A stretch of 64,000 bases of DNA from Nostoc sp. CHAB 5824 (GCF_020829665.1 NZ_JAIVFT010000005.1:158807-222806); one strand, 5' to 3'. Shown: positions 18,469 to 27,523, counted from the stretch's first letter. Notes: generated by a model not told the origin, from the letters alone. A program made the numbers and translations.

Positions 18469-18639
18469 TTCTATCCAAACGTAGAAAACCCTTTTACTCA
18501 TCTTATAGCGATTCTCAAAGGGATAACCAGTACCGTTAGTAGTGATAAACTTGGGCGATCGCGTTCTGAAGGTAGCGGTGTTTCTTAATCCTAAACGAAC
18601 CGTCGCCGTAGAAAAACGTAGCAAGAGAAATTATTGTTT

Positions 18640-18700
18640 CAGCTGACAATGGCATTGTATCGACTAACAATGCGATTGTTTCGACTGACAATGTTAATAC
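18640..18700. repeat. 21-bp ACAATG tandem repeat (short array)
   Basis: Two and a half units of the pattern GACAATGGCATTGTATCGAC, ACTAACAATGCGATTGTTTCG. They are related in style to the arrays at 9741 and 52947 (CAATG cores, 21-bp period). The leader element is absent here. Confidence 0.6.
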
Positions 18701-18726
18701 AAAACTAAAATTATGGACAGCTGAGG

Positions 18727-18832
18727 GAAGCTTACCTATATCAGCTATAAGCTTGGTTCAATCAAATCAGCGATTGCCTTCACCAATATATCTGGATCTA
18801 CCGATTTAGAAATATGCATTTGAAATCCTGCT
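18727..18832 (-). pseudogene. Duplicated 3' end of a receiver-domain gene
   Basis: About 100 bp resemble 19438-19540, the 3' end of the hybrid kinase gene, at DNA level (shared TTTAGAAATATGCATTTGAA and AAATCCTGCTGCTA). They would encode the last 27 or so residues of a receiver domain (GFQMHISK, DLI) with some divergence. The copy has no upstream continuation: the toxin gene 3' end follows directly. It is a relic of a second kinase or receiver gene, or of a duplication accompanying arrival of the toxin-antitoxin pair. Confidence 0.75.
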
Positions 18833-18833
18833 G

Positions 18834-19130
18834 CTAGTCTGTGAGGCGCTCCTTCCAGTATCCCGGTTCGCGGCTACAGTGCATCACCGCCAAAATTAAA
18901 ACGTAATCTTCCTCAATGGTGTATAAAATTCCATAGGGAAATTTGCGCGTTAGACATCGACGAATGTCTTCGTCAACAACAGCCCAGCGAGTCGGTGACT
19001 GGATAATTCGGAAAATTGCATCCTCAACCGCATTAATAAATGCTTGTGCTAATTCAACTCGACGCTCTGCGTAAAACTTGACTGCTTCACCGTATTCAAT
19101 TAATGCTGCTGGATGAAAGACGTATTTCAT
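18834..19130 (-). CDS. RelE/ParE family toxin
   Basis: A 98-residue protein of the ParE/RelE toxin fold: MKYVFHPAALIEYGEAVKFY, then RCLTRKFPYGILYTIEEDYV and VMHCSREPGYW, the usual order of beta strands and the conserved Arg/Phe-Pro-Tyr patch. ParE-type members poison gyrase and RelE-type members cleave mRNA. Which applies is not readable here. The start overlaps the antitoxin stop by 4 bp (ATGA type), showing one operon. Confidence 0.88.
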   Translation of the reverse strand: MKYVFHPAALIEYGEAVKFYAERRVELAQAFINAVEDAIFRIIQSPTRWAVVDEDIRRCLTRKFPYGILYTIEEDYVLILAVMHCSREPGYWKERLTD

Positions 19131-19357
19131 TGCTCCAAAATTTGTCTCACCCTAGCTAAGGCTTCCTCTCCAGGAATGGGTTGAACTGCACCACTGCGAA
19201 CTTCATCTCTACGCTTCTTGGCTTCATCTGTCCACAGTGTTTGAAGTGTTTCGTCTCCATCAAATTCAAGACTTTCAACCAGCTTTTCTGCCAACAATGC
19301 TCTCGCTGCACTGGGCAAAGCTAACGCTTCTTTCATGACTTGCTCAACAGATGCCAT
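19127..19357 (-). CDS. Addiction-module antitoxin component
   Basis: A small acidic protein of 76 residues from ATG 19357 (MASVEQVMKEALALPSAARA). It belongs to the family of putative addiction-module components that pair with ParE/RelE toxins (LPSAARALLAEKLVESLE, then EAKKRRDEVRSGAVQPIPGE). It should neutralise the toxin encoded just downstream. The pair sits between two copies of a receiver-gene 3' end. Confidence 0.88.
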   Translation of the reverse strand: MASVEQVMKEALALPSAARALLAEKLVESLEFDGDETLQTLWTDEAKKRRDEVRSGAVQPIPGEEALARVRQILEQ

Positions 19358-19452
19358 AATTCCAGAACGCATAGGGGCTATCCAGAGTCTAACAGGAAAG
19401 CAGCGGACGTGGACACTGAAGTTGTGGAAAGCCTCTCGGACGCTTACCTAGA

Positions 19453-22095
19453 TTATTTTGGCTCAATCAAATCGGCGATCGCCTTCACCAATGCATCTGG
19501 ATCTACTGGTTTAGAAATATGCATTTGAAATCCTGCTGCTATTGCTTGCTGCTCATTCATTTCGCCTGCATAAGCCGTCAGAGCGATCGCTGGTACGCGT
19601 CCTCCTTGTTGAGGCAATCGCGCTCTCACTTCACGCATCAGCATATAACCGTCTGTTTTTGGCATTCCAATATCGCTAATTAAAACATCTGGTATCGACT
19701 CAGACAGCGCTTGTAATGCTTCTTGTGCTGAGGATACGGCGGTTACTTCTACACCATAGTCTTGCAAAATAAAGGTCACTAAGTCACGGATATCTGGTTC
19801 ATCGTCCACTACCAAAATTTGAATGTCTGAAAGCAGCGAGGATTCAGCCTCACAATCTAAAGATTTATTCTCTTGACGTGTCATCTGTTCACTTTTAACT
19901 AAAAGCGGTAACTCAACAGTGAAGGTTGCACCAGATCCTTCTCCAAGACTTTCTGCTTGAACATTTCCCCCATGCATTTCTACAACCTTACGCACGATCG
20001 CTAATCCTAAACCTAGTCCACCAAATGTCCGGGTAATTGTGCTATCAGCTTGGCGAAAGTAATCGAACACATAAGGCAAAAACTTTGGATTAATTCCCTT
20101 ACCTGTATCGCTGACCTGAATTTGAGCTTGGTTACCAACTTCCATGAGTCGAATTTCTACCCGTCCGCCTATTGGTGTAAATTTTACCGCATTGGAAAGT
20201 AGATTCCACACAACTTGCTCAAGCCGATTTGGGTCGCCCATGACTTGCCCCAAAGTGGGATCAAATATCGTTTGAATTTGAATTGACTTAGCTTGTGCTG
20301 CTAGCTGTACTGTCTCTAGTGCAGCTTCAACTACCATTACCAAGTTTACTGGACAGATATTCAAGTTTAATTTTCCTTGCAGAATGCGAGACACATCCAA
20401 CAAATCTTCAATTAGCTGGGTTTGTAACTTGGCGTTGCGTTCAATGGTTTCCAAAGCGTGGTTAGTGGTTTTTTCATCTAAATTACGAGTCCGCAGTAAT
20501 TTTGACCACCCCAGAACAGAATTGAGTGGGGTTCGCAGTTCATGGGAGAGAACCGCCAGAAATTCATCTTTGATTCTGTTAGCGATTTCTGCTTGTTTGC
20601 GTGCTTTCATTTCTCGTTCGAGGAGGCGATCGCGTTCTTTCTCAACTGATTTGCGATCGGTAATATCCAGTACAAAAGCAACACCATTATCCTTGGAGTC
20701 ATTCAACAAGGCCATGCCCAAAACAATTGGGACTCGCTTCCCGTTGCGGTGAAGATGCTCTTTCTCATAAATTCTGGAAACTCCAGTGGTTTGCACTTCC
20801 AAGAAGGCGCGATCGTCTAAATCTTTATACTCAACAGGAGTAAGTTCTCTCCAATTAATTCTACCTAACGTGGCAAACTCATCACGAGTGTAGCCAGCTA
20901 GCTGAAGAAAGGCATCATTGGCATCAATAATAAAGCCATTTACATTCCAAAAAGCGACTCCGATCAGGTTGGATTCAAACAAACGCCGAAATCGCGCTTC
21001 ACTTTCACGTAATGATTTTTCTGCCCGTTTGTGTTCGGTAATATCACGAGAAACAGTAATTACGCCTTTAATAGTTTGGCCGGAATTCCGTAATGGTGTG
21101 AGAATGTACTCATAATAATGCACCCCATCAGCAGTAACATATTGACATTCATCCTTGATTGGCTGCCCAGTTTTCATCACAGCTTGTCGTTGATTATCTA
21201 CCTGTTCTACAAGGTCTGTGGGTAAATCCAGGTCTTGCAAAGTTTTTCCGATAATATCCTGGGGCTTTAAACCTAATACAGTAGCTCCATCACGACTGAC
21301 ATACTGATAGCAACCTCTGCGATTAAAGATATAAATGTGATCGACTGATGCAGTCAGGATGGCATTTAAAATATTTGCCTGTTCTTGCACTTGGTTTGTT
21401 AGTTCACGAGTGCTTTCTTCTGCCTGTTTGCACACAGTAGTTTCCATACAAACGCCGATCATTCGCACCGCTTGTCCCCGATCGTCATAGATAAATTTTC
21501 CCTTGGCAGAAATCCAATGAACACTTTGGTCTGCTCGAACTATGCGAAATTCATCGTTGTAGTCAGTCTTTTGTGCCAAAGCGTGGGCGATCCCTTGCAT
21601 TACAGATTGCCTGTCTTCAGGATAAACGCATTTCTGAAATGTTTCGTAAGGGCCGTCAAAACTACCTGGAAGCACACCAAAAAGCAATTCATAGTTTTCA
21701 GACCAGATGACTTTATTGGTAACAATATTCCAATCCCACAGGCACATCTGAGAAACCTCTAGAGCTAGCCTTAGCCTTTCTTCACTCTCCCTCAGCGAGG
21801 CTTCTACCTGCTGTCGCTCTGCAATTTCTTGTTGGATTTGCTCTAAAGTGATTGGCACATTGAAGCCTGTGGATGTCCCCTGCTCAAGATGCCACTTGAT
21901 ATCACATTCAACAACTTTAATATGGGTATTTTGTAGCGCTATTGCCAGGTTCCTTTCTAGCTCTATTACTTGCTTCTCAAGTGCTAGTTGCCTTCGCTGA
22001 TAAAATATTTCTGATTGCTCTAACTCAGCTACACGCTGCCGCAGAGCTGCTAATTCATCAGTGACTTTAGAGTTAATTTTATCAACATTTGACAT
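19453..22095 (-). CDS. Multi-PAS hybrid sensor histidine kinase
   Basis: A soluble sensor kinase of about 880 residues. Order: N-terminal coiled coil (about 10-60), three PAS/PAC units (about 105-220, 245-350, 365-475, ending in DITEHK and DITDRK linkers), a coiled linker, the HisKA dimerisation domain with FLAVLSHELRTPLNSVLGW, the HATPase domain (NLLSNAVKFTP N-box, DTGKGI, GGLGLGLAI) and a C-terminal receiver (VVDDEPD, LISDIGMPKTDG, SKPVD). It senses a cytoplasmic signal through PAS and can phosphorylate its own receiver. The output partner is unknown. I choose ATG 22095 over the GTG three codons earlier. The 3' end is duplicated at 18727. Confidence 0.93.
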   Translation of the reverse strand: MSNVDKINSKVTDELAALRQRVAELEQSEIFYQRRQLALEKQVIELERNLAIALQNTHIKVVECDIKWHLEQGTSTGFNVPITLEQIQQEIAERQQVEASLRESEERLRLALEVSQMCLWDWNIVTNKVIWSENYELLFGVLPGSFDGPYETFQKCVYPEDRQSVMQGIAHALAQKTDYNDEFRIVRADQSVHWISAKGKFIYDDRGQAVRMIGVCMETTVCKQAEESTRELTNQVQEQANILNAILTASVDHIYIFNRRGCYQYVSRDGATVLGLKPQDIIGKTLQDLDLPTDLVEQVDNQRQAVMKTGQPIKDECQYVTADGVHYYEYILTPLRNSGQTIKGVITVSRDITEHKRAEKSLRESEARFRRLFESNLIGVAFWNVNGFIIDANDAFLQLAGYTRDEFATLGRINWRELTPVEYKDLDDRAFLEVQTTGVSRIYEKEHLHRNGKRVPIVLGMALLNDSKDNGVAFVLDITDRKSVEKERDRLLEREMKARKQAEIANRIKDEFLAVLSHELRTPLNSVLGWSKLLRTRNLDEKTTNHALETIERNAKLQTQLIEDLLDVSRILQGKLNLNICPVNLVMVVEAALETVQLAAQAKSIQIQTIFDPTLGQVMGDPNRLEQVVWNLLSNAVKFTPIGGRVEIRLMEVGNQAQIQVSDTGKGINPKFLPYVFDYFRQADSTITRTFGGLGLGLAIVRKVVEMHGGNVQAESLGEGSGATFTVELPLLVKSEQMTRQENKSLDCEAESSLLSDIQILVVDDEPDIRDLVTFILQDYGVEVTAVSSAQEALQALSESIPDVLISDIGMPKTDGYMLMREVRARLPQQGGRVPAIALTAYAGEMNEQQAIAAGFQMHISKPVDPDALVKAIADLIEPK

Positions 22096-22290
22096 CTTGC
22101 ACACTGCTTATAACTAAACAATACCGATTTGAAGAGTAGGCATCCCCTAGCTTTAACAGTATGGATTTTTAAGGTAAAAAATGTAATCCATCAAAAGGCA
22201 CATAGGGTTTTAACCAAAAGATATCTTCTGAGATTAAGAGCAATGTCTGACAATAAGACACTTTGCACCCAGTGATGATTCAATAGTGAA

Positions 22291-22989
22291 TTATCTCTTC
22301 AAACGCATAAAAACTGCACCCATCAATAATCCCACAACCTGTCCTACGAAGACAACACCCGATTGATTTACGCCAACAGGGGGAATATTTAAACTGCCGA
22401 TGCCATAAAATAATTGTTGCATAAACCACCAAAATAGATAGAAAAAGGCTGGAAGTTCGATGGGAATATACAAGATTATTAGCGGCAAAATAGTGTCAAT
22501 TTTAGCTTTAGGAAACTTCATGATATATGCTCCTAAAACAGCTGCGATCGCGCCATTTGCCCCAATCAATGGTACTGTCAAGCTCGGTTCAGCCAGAATT
22601 TGCACACAAGAAGCGATCGCGCCAGCAGCCAGATAAAATCCTAGATAGCGCCCATGTCCCAGAATATTTTCGACAGTCTTACCAAAAACCCATAAAAATA
22701 ACAGATTTCCCAATATTTGACTAAAACTGCCATGTATAAATATTGCAACAACTAGTGAAAATGTTCGCAGAATTACAATTATCCAAGCAGCATTGTTGAA
22801 AAATAATGCATTTGTAATTGCCCCACTAATTTGGGCTGGAACTACACCCCAAATATTAACAAAATAACCTAATCCACCACTAAATTCTAGTTGAAGCTCC
22901 CATAAAAATACGGCAACATTAATACCAATCAGCCAGTAATTAATAATCGGTTTAGTCCGACAACGAATATTATCACCAATAGGAATCAT
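22291..22989 (-). CDS. Rhomboid-fold membrane protein lacking catalytic residues
   Basis: A 232-residue, six-helix membrane protein of the rhomboid family (WVFGKTVENILGHGRYLGFY, GAIAAVLGAYIMKFPKAKI). In active rhomboids the nucleophile lies in GxSG and its partner is a His in the last helix. Here the first motif reads GANG (Asn for Ser), the last helix reads FVGQVVGLLMG (Gln where His is usual) and the helix-2 HGxxxHxxxN motif reads HGSFSQILGN. The fold is clear, but proteolysis is not expected. Pseudo-rhomboids elsewhere act as membrane-protein chaperones or binding factors. That role is inference. Confidence 0.88.
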   Translation of the reverse strand: MIPIGDNIRCRTKPIINYWLIGINVAVFLWELQLEFSGGLGYFVNIWGVVPAQISGAITNALFFNNAAWIIVILRTFSLVVAIFIHGSFSQILGNLLFLWVFGKTVENILGHGRYLGFYLAAGAIASCVQILAEPSLTVPLIGANGAIAAVLGAYIMKFPKAKIDTILPLIILYIPIELPAFFYLFWWFMQQLFYGIGSLNIPPVGVNQSGVVFVGQVVGLLMGAVFMRLKR

Positions 22990-22992
22990 ATA

Positions 22993-23116
22993 AATTAGTC
23001 ATTAGTCATTAGTCATTAGTCATTAGTTATTACTTATTCTCCCCCTGCCTCCCCTGCTCCCCCTGCTCCCCCTGCCTCCCCTGCTCCCCCTGCCCCCTGC
23101 TCCCCCTATCCCCCTA
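22993..23116. repeat. Heptamer (ATTAGTC) and nonamer (CCCCTGCTC) tandem repeats
   Basis: First about five ATTAGTC heptamers, then a pyrimidine-only tract made of CCCCTGCTC/CCCCTGCCT nonamers. They fill most of the gap between the divergent rhomboid-like and kinase-TPR genes. The nonamers have a relative near 63400. Confidence 0.8.
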
Positions 23117-23169
23117 AACGTGTGGCAAGATTGAAATCAGATCGCATCGCACTTAACTAGGCAAACGAG

Positions 23170-25299
23170 ATGCTGGGAAACACACTTGTAGGAAGATACC
23201 AAATTATTAGTAACTTGGGAGGTGGGGGTTTTGGTGAAACTTTTGTGGCAAGTGATACCCAATTACCCGGTTCACCTCCATGTGTCGTTAAGAAACTTAA
23301 ACCTCAGGCAAGTGATCCCGTAACTTTGGAGACAGCTAGGCGTTTATTTGATACAGAAGCACAAGTTCTGTATAAATTAGGAACTCACGCTCGCATCCCC
23401 CAACTTTTAGCTTACTTTGAGGAGAATGCCGAATTTTATCTCGTACAGGAATTGATCGAAGGGCATGACCTTAGTCAAGAATTAATACCAGGTAAAACCC
23501 TCAGTCAAGAGCAAGTAATTTCACTTTTACAAGAACTTTTGACAATCTTAGAATTTGTCCATCAACAGAATGTAATTCACCGTGATGTCAATCCGCGAAA
23601 TATCCTCAGACGCCACCCAGATGGCAAATTAATCTTAATTGATTTTGGTGCAGTTAAACAAATTACTACTCAGGTAATTCTTCCCGAAGGCTCGATTAAA
23701 GGTACTGTTGCCATAGGTACGCCTGGATATATTCCTAGTGAACAAGCTCATGGTACGCCAAAATTAAGTAGTGATATCTATGCTGTAGGAATAATTGCTA
23801 TTCAAGCCCTAACTGGATTATCACCAGAGGAAATAGTAAAAGATGCTGATACTAATGAAATTATCTGGCATAATCAAGCCACGGTAACGCCAGAATTTGC
23901 TCAATTCTTAGATAAGATGGTGTGCTACGACTTTCGCCAACGCTATCCTTCGGCAACGGTAGCATTACGAGCGCTGAAAGAGTTAACACAACCACCCACC
24001 CAGACAATTGCATTAACTCCTATCTCTCCACCAAAAAATATACACAAACCTCAACCTCAAAAAGGAATATTGCGTAAAATTTTATTAGGGGTATTTTTAA
24101 TTGGGGTTAGTGGAGTAGCATCAATATTAATTTTTAATCACATTAATTCTAATAACGCCATAGAATTATCCAAACAAGGAAATACGCTTTTTGATTTGCA
24201 ACGCTATCAAGATGCATTAGAAGTATATGAAAAAGCCGTTACTATTAGACCAGATTATGCTCAAGGATGGAATGGTCAAGGCAAAACGTTGTCTAAATTA
24301 AAAAAATACAAAGATGCGTTAGCGGCATACGATAGAGCAATTCAAATTCAGCCAGATTATTTTGAAGCTTGGAGTGGACGAGGTTTTGTATTGGGAAAAT
24401 TACAGCGATATCAAGAAGCAATCGCCTCTTTTGACAAAGCTTTACAATTAAATAATGAAAACTCGGAAGTCTGGAATGCTAAGGGTGAAGCTTTCAGTAA
24501 TTTAAGCCAATATGACCAAGCAATTAAGTCTTATGAAAAAGCCATTGAATTTAAACCAGATAATTACGAAGCTTGGTATAAAAAAGGATTAGCCTTACAA
24601 AATTCTAACCGATACGAAGAAGCGATCACAGCATACGAGAAAGTTGTGGATTTAAAACCAGACTACGAGCAAGCTTGGTATAATTGGGGAAATGCCCTAG
24701 TAAAATTGCGACGCTACCGAGACGCATTTACGGCTTATGATAAAGCGGTGCAATATAAGTCAAATTATTATCAAGCTTGGTTGTCAAGAGGTAATGTACT
24801 GCTGAATTTACAACGTTATCCAGAAGCGGTTGAATCTTTTAATCAAGTAATTAAATCCAATCCTGGTAACTATCAAGCATGGTATAATCTGGGCTGGTCG
24901 CTGCATCAAACCCAACAGTACGAAGAAGCAATAAAATCTTATAACAAAGCAGCAACACTTAGACAAAAAGACTATCAACTCTGGTACAATCTGGGCAATT
25001 CGCAATACATTTTGCAAAAATACGAAGATGCGATCGTGTCTTATAATAAGGCAGTTCGTTATAAACCAGACCATTCTGAAAGCTGGTATAGCAGAGGCAA
25101 CGCTCTACTAAATTTGAAAAGATTTCAAGATGCGATCGCGTCTTACGATCAAGCAATAAAATACAAGCCTAATTACCAACAAGCAATAGACTCTCGCAAT
25201 CAAGCCCAGATTCAACTGCAATCCGAGAAACCAAAGCCTATAATCGTGCCAATTATCCCAGTTCCTAATCCTACTAATCCACCGCAGGCGATGCCCTAG
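23170..25299 (+). CDS. Ser/Thr protein kinase with TPR repeats
   Basis: A 709-residue Hanks-type kinase. The kinase domain (about 1-275) has the glycine loop LGGGGFGETF, the beta-3 lysine in CVVKKLKP and DFG in LIDFGAVKQ. The catalytic loop reads IHRDVNPRN: the Lys usual in Ser/Thr kinases (HRDxKPxN) is replaced by Asn. A transmembrane helix (about 300-320) is followed by about ten TPR units (AWYNLGxxLxxxxxYEEAIxSYxKA) to about 690 and a proline-rich tail. The TPR part is therefore outside the cytoplasmic face and could bind proteins or wall material. Substrates are unknown. Reduced kinase activity is possible given the substitution. Confidence 0.92.
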   Translation: MLGNTLVGRYQIISNLGGGGFGETFVASDTQLPGSPPCVVKKLKPQASDPVTLETARRLFDTEAQVLYKLGTHARIPQLLAYFEENAEFYLVQELIEGHDLSQELIPGKTLSQEQVISLLQELLTILEFVHQQNVIHRDVNPRNILRRHPDGKLILIDFGAVKQITTQVILPEGSIKGTVAIGTPGYIPSEQAHGTPKLSSDIYAVGIIAIQALTGLSPEEIVKDADTNEIIWHNQATVTPEFAQFLDKMVCYDFRQRYPSATVALRALKELTQPPTQTIALTPISPPKNIHKPQPQKGILRKILLGVFLIGVSGVASILIFNHINSNNAIELSKQGNTLFDLQRYQDALEVYEKAVTIRPDYAQGWNGQGKTLSKLKKYKDALAAYDRAIQIQPDYFEAWSGRGFVLGKLQRYQEAIASFDKALQLNNENSEVWNAKGEAFSNLSQYDQAIKSYEKAIEFKPDNYEAWYKKGLALQNSNRYEEAITAYEKVVDLKPDYEQAWYNWGNALVKLRRYRDAFTAYDKAVQYKSNYYQAWLSRGNVLLNLQRYPEAVESFNQVIKSNPGNYQAWYNLGWSLHQTQQYEEAIKSYNKAATLRQKDYQLWYNLGNSQYILQKYEDAIVSYNKAVRYKPDHSESWYSRGNALLNLKRFQDAIASYDQAIKYKPNYQQAIDSRNQAQIQLQSEKPKPIIVPIIPVPNPTNPPQAMP

Positions 25300-25346
25300 A
25301 ACACCGATTTAGTAATTAGGATTGATGGATAGACTGCTCAGTAGTA

Positions 25347-25529
25347 TTAGTAAAAATTTTGGCTCTTGACATGAAGATTATGGGCAACGGTTGTACGGCG
25401 AAGGCCAAATAGGTTTTTGCGAGTACCAACATAACGAGCTTGATCTCCTTGCCATCGACCGGGCAGTTCACTGGTTTTGATTATAAATCTTAAATTATAT
25501 TGATGTGTATCCGAAACTGGCTCATTCAT
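25347..25529 (-). pseudogene. Possible transposase C-terminal remnant
   Basis: A 60-codon open frame whose middle reads GDQARYVGTRKNLFGLRRTT then VAHNLHV. This resembles the C-terminal tail of certain cyanobacterial DDE transposases (RYxGTRKNLFDLRR...QNL). No ribosome-binding site precedes it and no catalytic domain is present. It occupies most of the 25300-25633 gap upstream of phnC. The remainder holds the Pho-box-like repeat. The assignment is tentative. Confidence 0.35.
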
Positions 25530-25559
25530 TAGACTGATAATTTAGAAATTAAATCATAA

Positions 25560-25589
25560 ATTAGCCTTGCCTTAATTATTTCTTAACTA
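25560..25589 (+). promoter_or_regulatory. Pho-box-like direct repeat upstream of phnC
   Basis: Three 8-mers spaced by 3 bp, hence at 11-bp period: ATTAGCCT, CTTAATTA, CTTAACTA. Cyanobacterial Pho boxes bound by SphR/PhoB are tandem 8-mers of the type PyTTAAPyPy(T/A) with 3-bp spacing. The second and third units fit well and the first less so. A TATTAT hexamer at 25595 could serve as a -10 element. The site is 45 bp before the phnC start, which suggests induction by phosphate starvation. Confidence 0.55.
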
Positions 25590-25633
25590 AAAAATATTAT
25601 TAATTTTAATCATAGACATTCAAATGTCAAAAA

Positions 25634-26431
25634 ATGGCAAGTCCAGTGGCTATCGAAATTAATAATCTCTCAAAGATTTTCAAAAATAAGACAGCACTTA
25701 AAAACGTATCTTGCACAATTAATGAGGGTGAACTGGTTGCGCTGATAGGTGCATCTGGCTCAGGCAAATCTACCCTTTTAAGACATATCAATGGCTTGCA
25801 TATGGCAGATGCAGGAACAGTTTATATTTTTGGCTCAGTTTTACAGAGGAAGAGTAAACTACACTCTAAAATTAGGTCTTTACGAAGCCAGATAGGCTGT
25901 ATTTTTCAACAGTTTAATTTAGTCAATCGGTTAACAGTTATCGAAAATGTTCTCATTGGGAACTTAGCAAGATTGTCTATTTTACGTTCAACATTACATT
26001 TATTTACCAAAGAAGAAAAAATCCAAGCTCTTGCTGCATTAGAGCGAGTAGGTATTCTTGAACACGCTTATAAACGGGCATCTATGCTTTCTGGAGGGCA
26101 ACAACAACGAGTGGCGATCGCTCGTTGTTTAGTGCAAGGAGCGAAAATCATCCTCGCAGACGAACCAATCGCTTCTCTCGATCCTGAATCGGCGCGGAAA
26201 GTCATGGAATTACTCGTGCAGCTAAATCGCCAAAGCGGAATTACTGTAGTCGCTTCCTTACATCAGGTTCAAATGGTGCGTAATTACTTTGATCGAGTGA
26301 TCGCTCTTAAAGATGGAGAAGTGATGTTTGATGGTGCAACCACAGAGATGAATGATGAAAAACTCAATGAACTTTATGGCACAGCTGCCGAAGAACTCAT
26401 TATGAGAGGACACGGAGAACTGGTAATGTAA
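25634..26431 (+). CDS. phnC: Phosphonate ABC transporter ATP-binding protein
   Basis: A 265-residue ATPase of the PhnC family. Walker A is GASGSGKSTLLRHING, the signature is LSGGQQQRVAIARCL and Walker B is IILADEPIASLDPES. The insert LARLSILRSTLHLFTKEEK between Q-loop and signature is typical of PhnC. With PhnD and PhnE, encoded next, it imports phosphonates (and in some strains phosphite or phosphate). It is the first gene of the importer operon and sits behind a Pho-box-like site. Confidence 0.95.
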   Translation: MASPVAIEINNLSKIFKNKTALKNVSCTINEGELVALIGASGSGKSTLLRHINGLHMADAGTVYIFGSVLQRKSKLHSKIRSLRSQIGCIFQQFNLVNRLTVIENVLIGNLARLSILRSTLHLFTKEEKIQALAALERVGILEHAYKRASMLSGGQQQRVAIARCLVQGAKIILADEPIASLDPESARKVMELLVQLNRQSGITVVASLHQVQMVRNYFDRVIALKDGEVMFDGATTEMNDEKLNELYGTAAEELIMRGHGELVM

Positions 26432-26496
26432 CCCAAAAATACAGAATTATTTGCAACAAAGAATCAGATTTTTATTTACATCTCATAACTAAAATT

Positions 26497-27498
26497 ATGG
26501 ACAGAAGATTATTTATTCAGCAGGCTTCTTTGTTTACTATAACTTTGGCAAGTGCCAAGATACTTTCAGCTTGTACTTCTAATGCTGATAATAGTACCGC
26601 AGCGATTAAAGAAATTAACTTTGGTGTTCTGTCTACAGAATCTCAAACTAATCAAAAACCAATTTGGGAACCTTTTGCTGCTGCTATGTCTCAGCAAATT
26701 GGGATTTCCATAAAACCCTTCTATGTTACACAGTATGCAGCAGTCATAGAAGCTATGCGCTTTGGTAAAGTTCAAGCAGCCTGGTTAGGTGGTAAATCTT
26801 ATATTGAAGCAGCAAAAGTTGCTGATGCAGAAGCTTTTGCTCAAGTTGTGAGTGCAGATGGCACTAAAGGCTACTATTCTCATTTAATTGTTAATAAAGA
26901 TAATCCCATCACTGCCGAAGCAATAGCAGCAGGTGGCGATAAATATGTGATTAAAAATGCAGCCAAGCTCACATTTGCTTTTAATGATCCCAATTCAACC
27001 TCTGGGTTTTTAGTTCCCAGTTACTATATTTTTACTAAAAATAATATTGATCCTAAAAAAGCTTTTAAACGGTTGATTTTCGCTGGTAATCATGAAGCAT
27101 GCGCTCTAGCTGTAGCGAATAAACAGGTAGATGTGGCTACCGTCAGTAGTGAAGCATTAAGTCGTTTAGAAAATACCAATCCTAAAGCCAGACAGAAGAT
27201 TGAAATTATTTGGAAATCACCTATAATTCCCAGTGATCCGATTGTTTATCGTCAGGATTTACCAGATGATATCAAAAAGAAGTTGCAAAACTTTTTCTAT
27301 AATTACAAAGATGCTAAAGTTTTAGGTCAATTTAAAATTTCTGGTTTTGTACAGGCTGAAGATAAAAATTGGCATACAATTCGAGAACTAGAAATTGCTA
27401 AAAAAATCCAAGAGACTCAAGCTAAAGAAAATCTAAGTGAGCAAGAAAAACAGCAAACGATAGCAGAATTAAACCAGCAACTCAAAGGAATTAAATAA
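26497..27498 (+). CDS. phnD: Phosphonate-binding lipoprotein
   Basis: A 333-residue periplasmic-binding protein of the PhnD family. The N-terminus MDRRLFIQQASLFTITLASA has a twin-arginine-like start and ends in a lipobox (ILSAC), so the mature protein is probably lipid-anchored at residue Cys26. The ligand-site region FNDPNSTSGFLVPSYYIF and AGNHEACALAVANKQVDVATV are family hallmarks. It captures phosphonates for PhnCE. It lies 65 bp after phnC. The last 40 residues are a charged helix (AKENLSEQEKQQTIAELNQQ). Confidence 0.95.
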   Translation: MDRRLFIQQASLFTITLASAKILSACTSNADNSTAAIKEINFGVLSTESQTNQKPIWEPFAAAMSQQIGISIKPFYVTQYAAVIEAMRFGKVQAAWLGGKSYIEAAKVADAEAFAQVVSADGTKGYYSHLIVNKDNPITAEAIAAGGDKYVIKNAAKLTFAFNDPNSTSGFLVPSYYIFTKNNIDPKKAFKRLIFAGNHEACALAVANKQVDVATVSSEALSRLENTNPKARQKIEIIWKSPIIPSDPIVYRQDLPDDIKKKLQNFFYNYKDAKVLGQFKISGFVQAEDKNWHTIRELEIAKKIQETQAKENLSEQEKQQTIAELNQQLKGIK

Positions 27499-27523
27499 AA
27501 TTAGATTTATAGGTAGTAAAAAA

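Noticed and set aside
18469..18624. Upstream extension of the DUF697 GTPase to TTG 18624
   Set aside because: The extra 52 residues are not family-like, include a HIP1 site in low-complexity sequence, and start with TTG without a ribosome-binding site.
22990..23116. Regulatory RNA or attachment site in the pyrimidine tract upstream of the kinase-TPR gene
   Set aside because: Explained by simple heptamer and nonamer tandem repeats. No stem, integrase or core-site duplication is seen.
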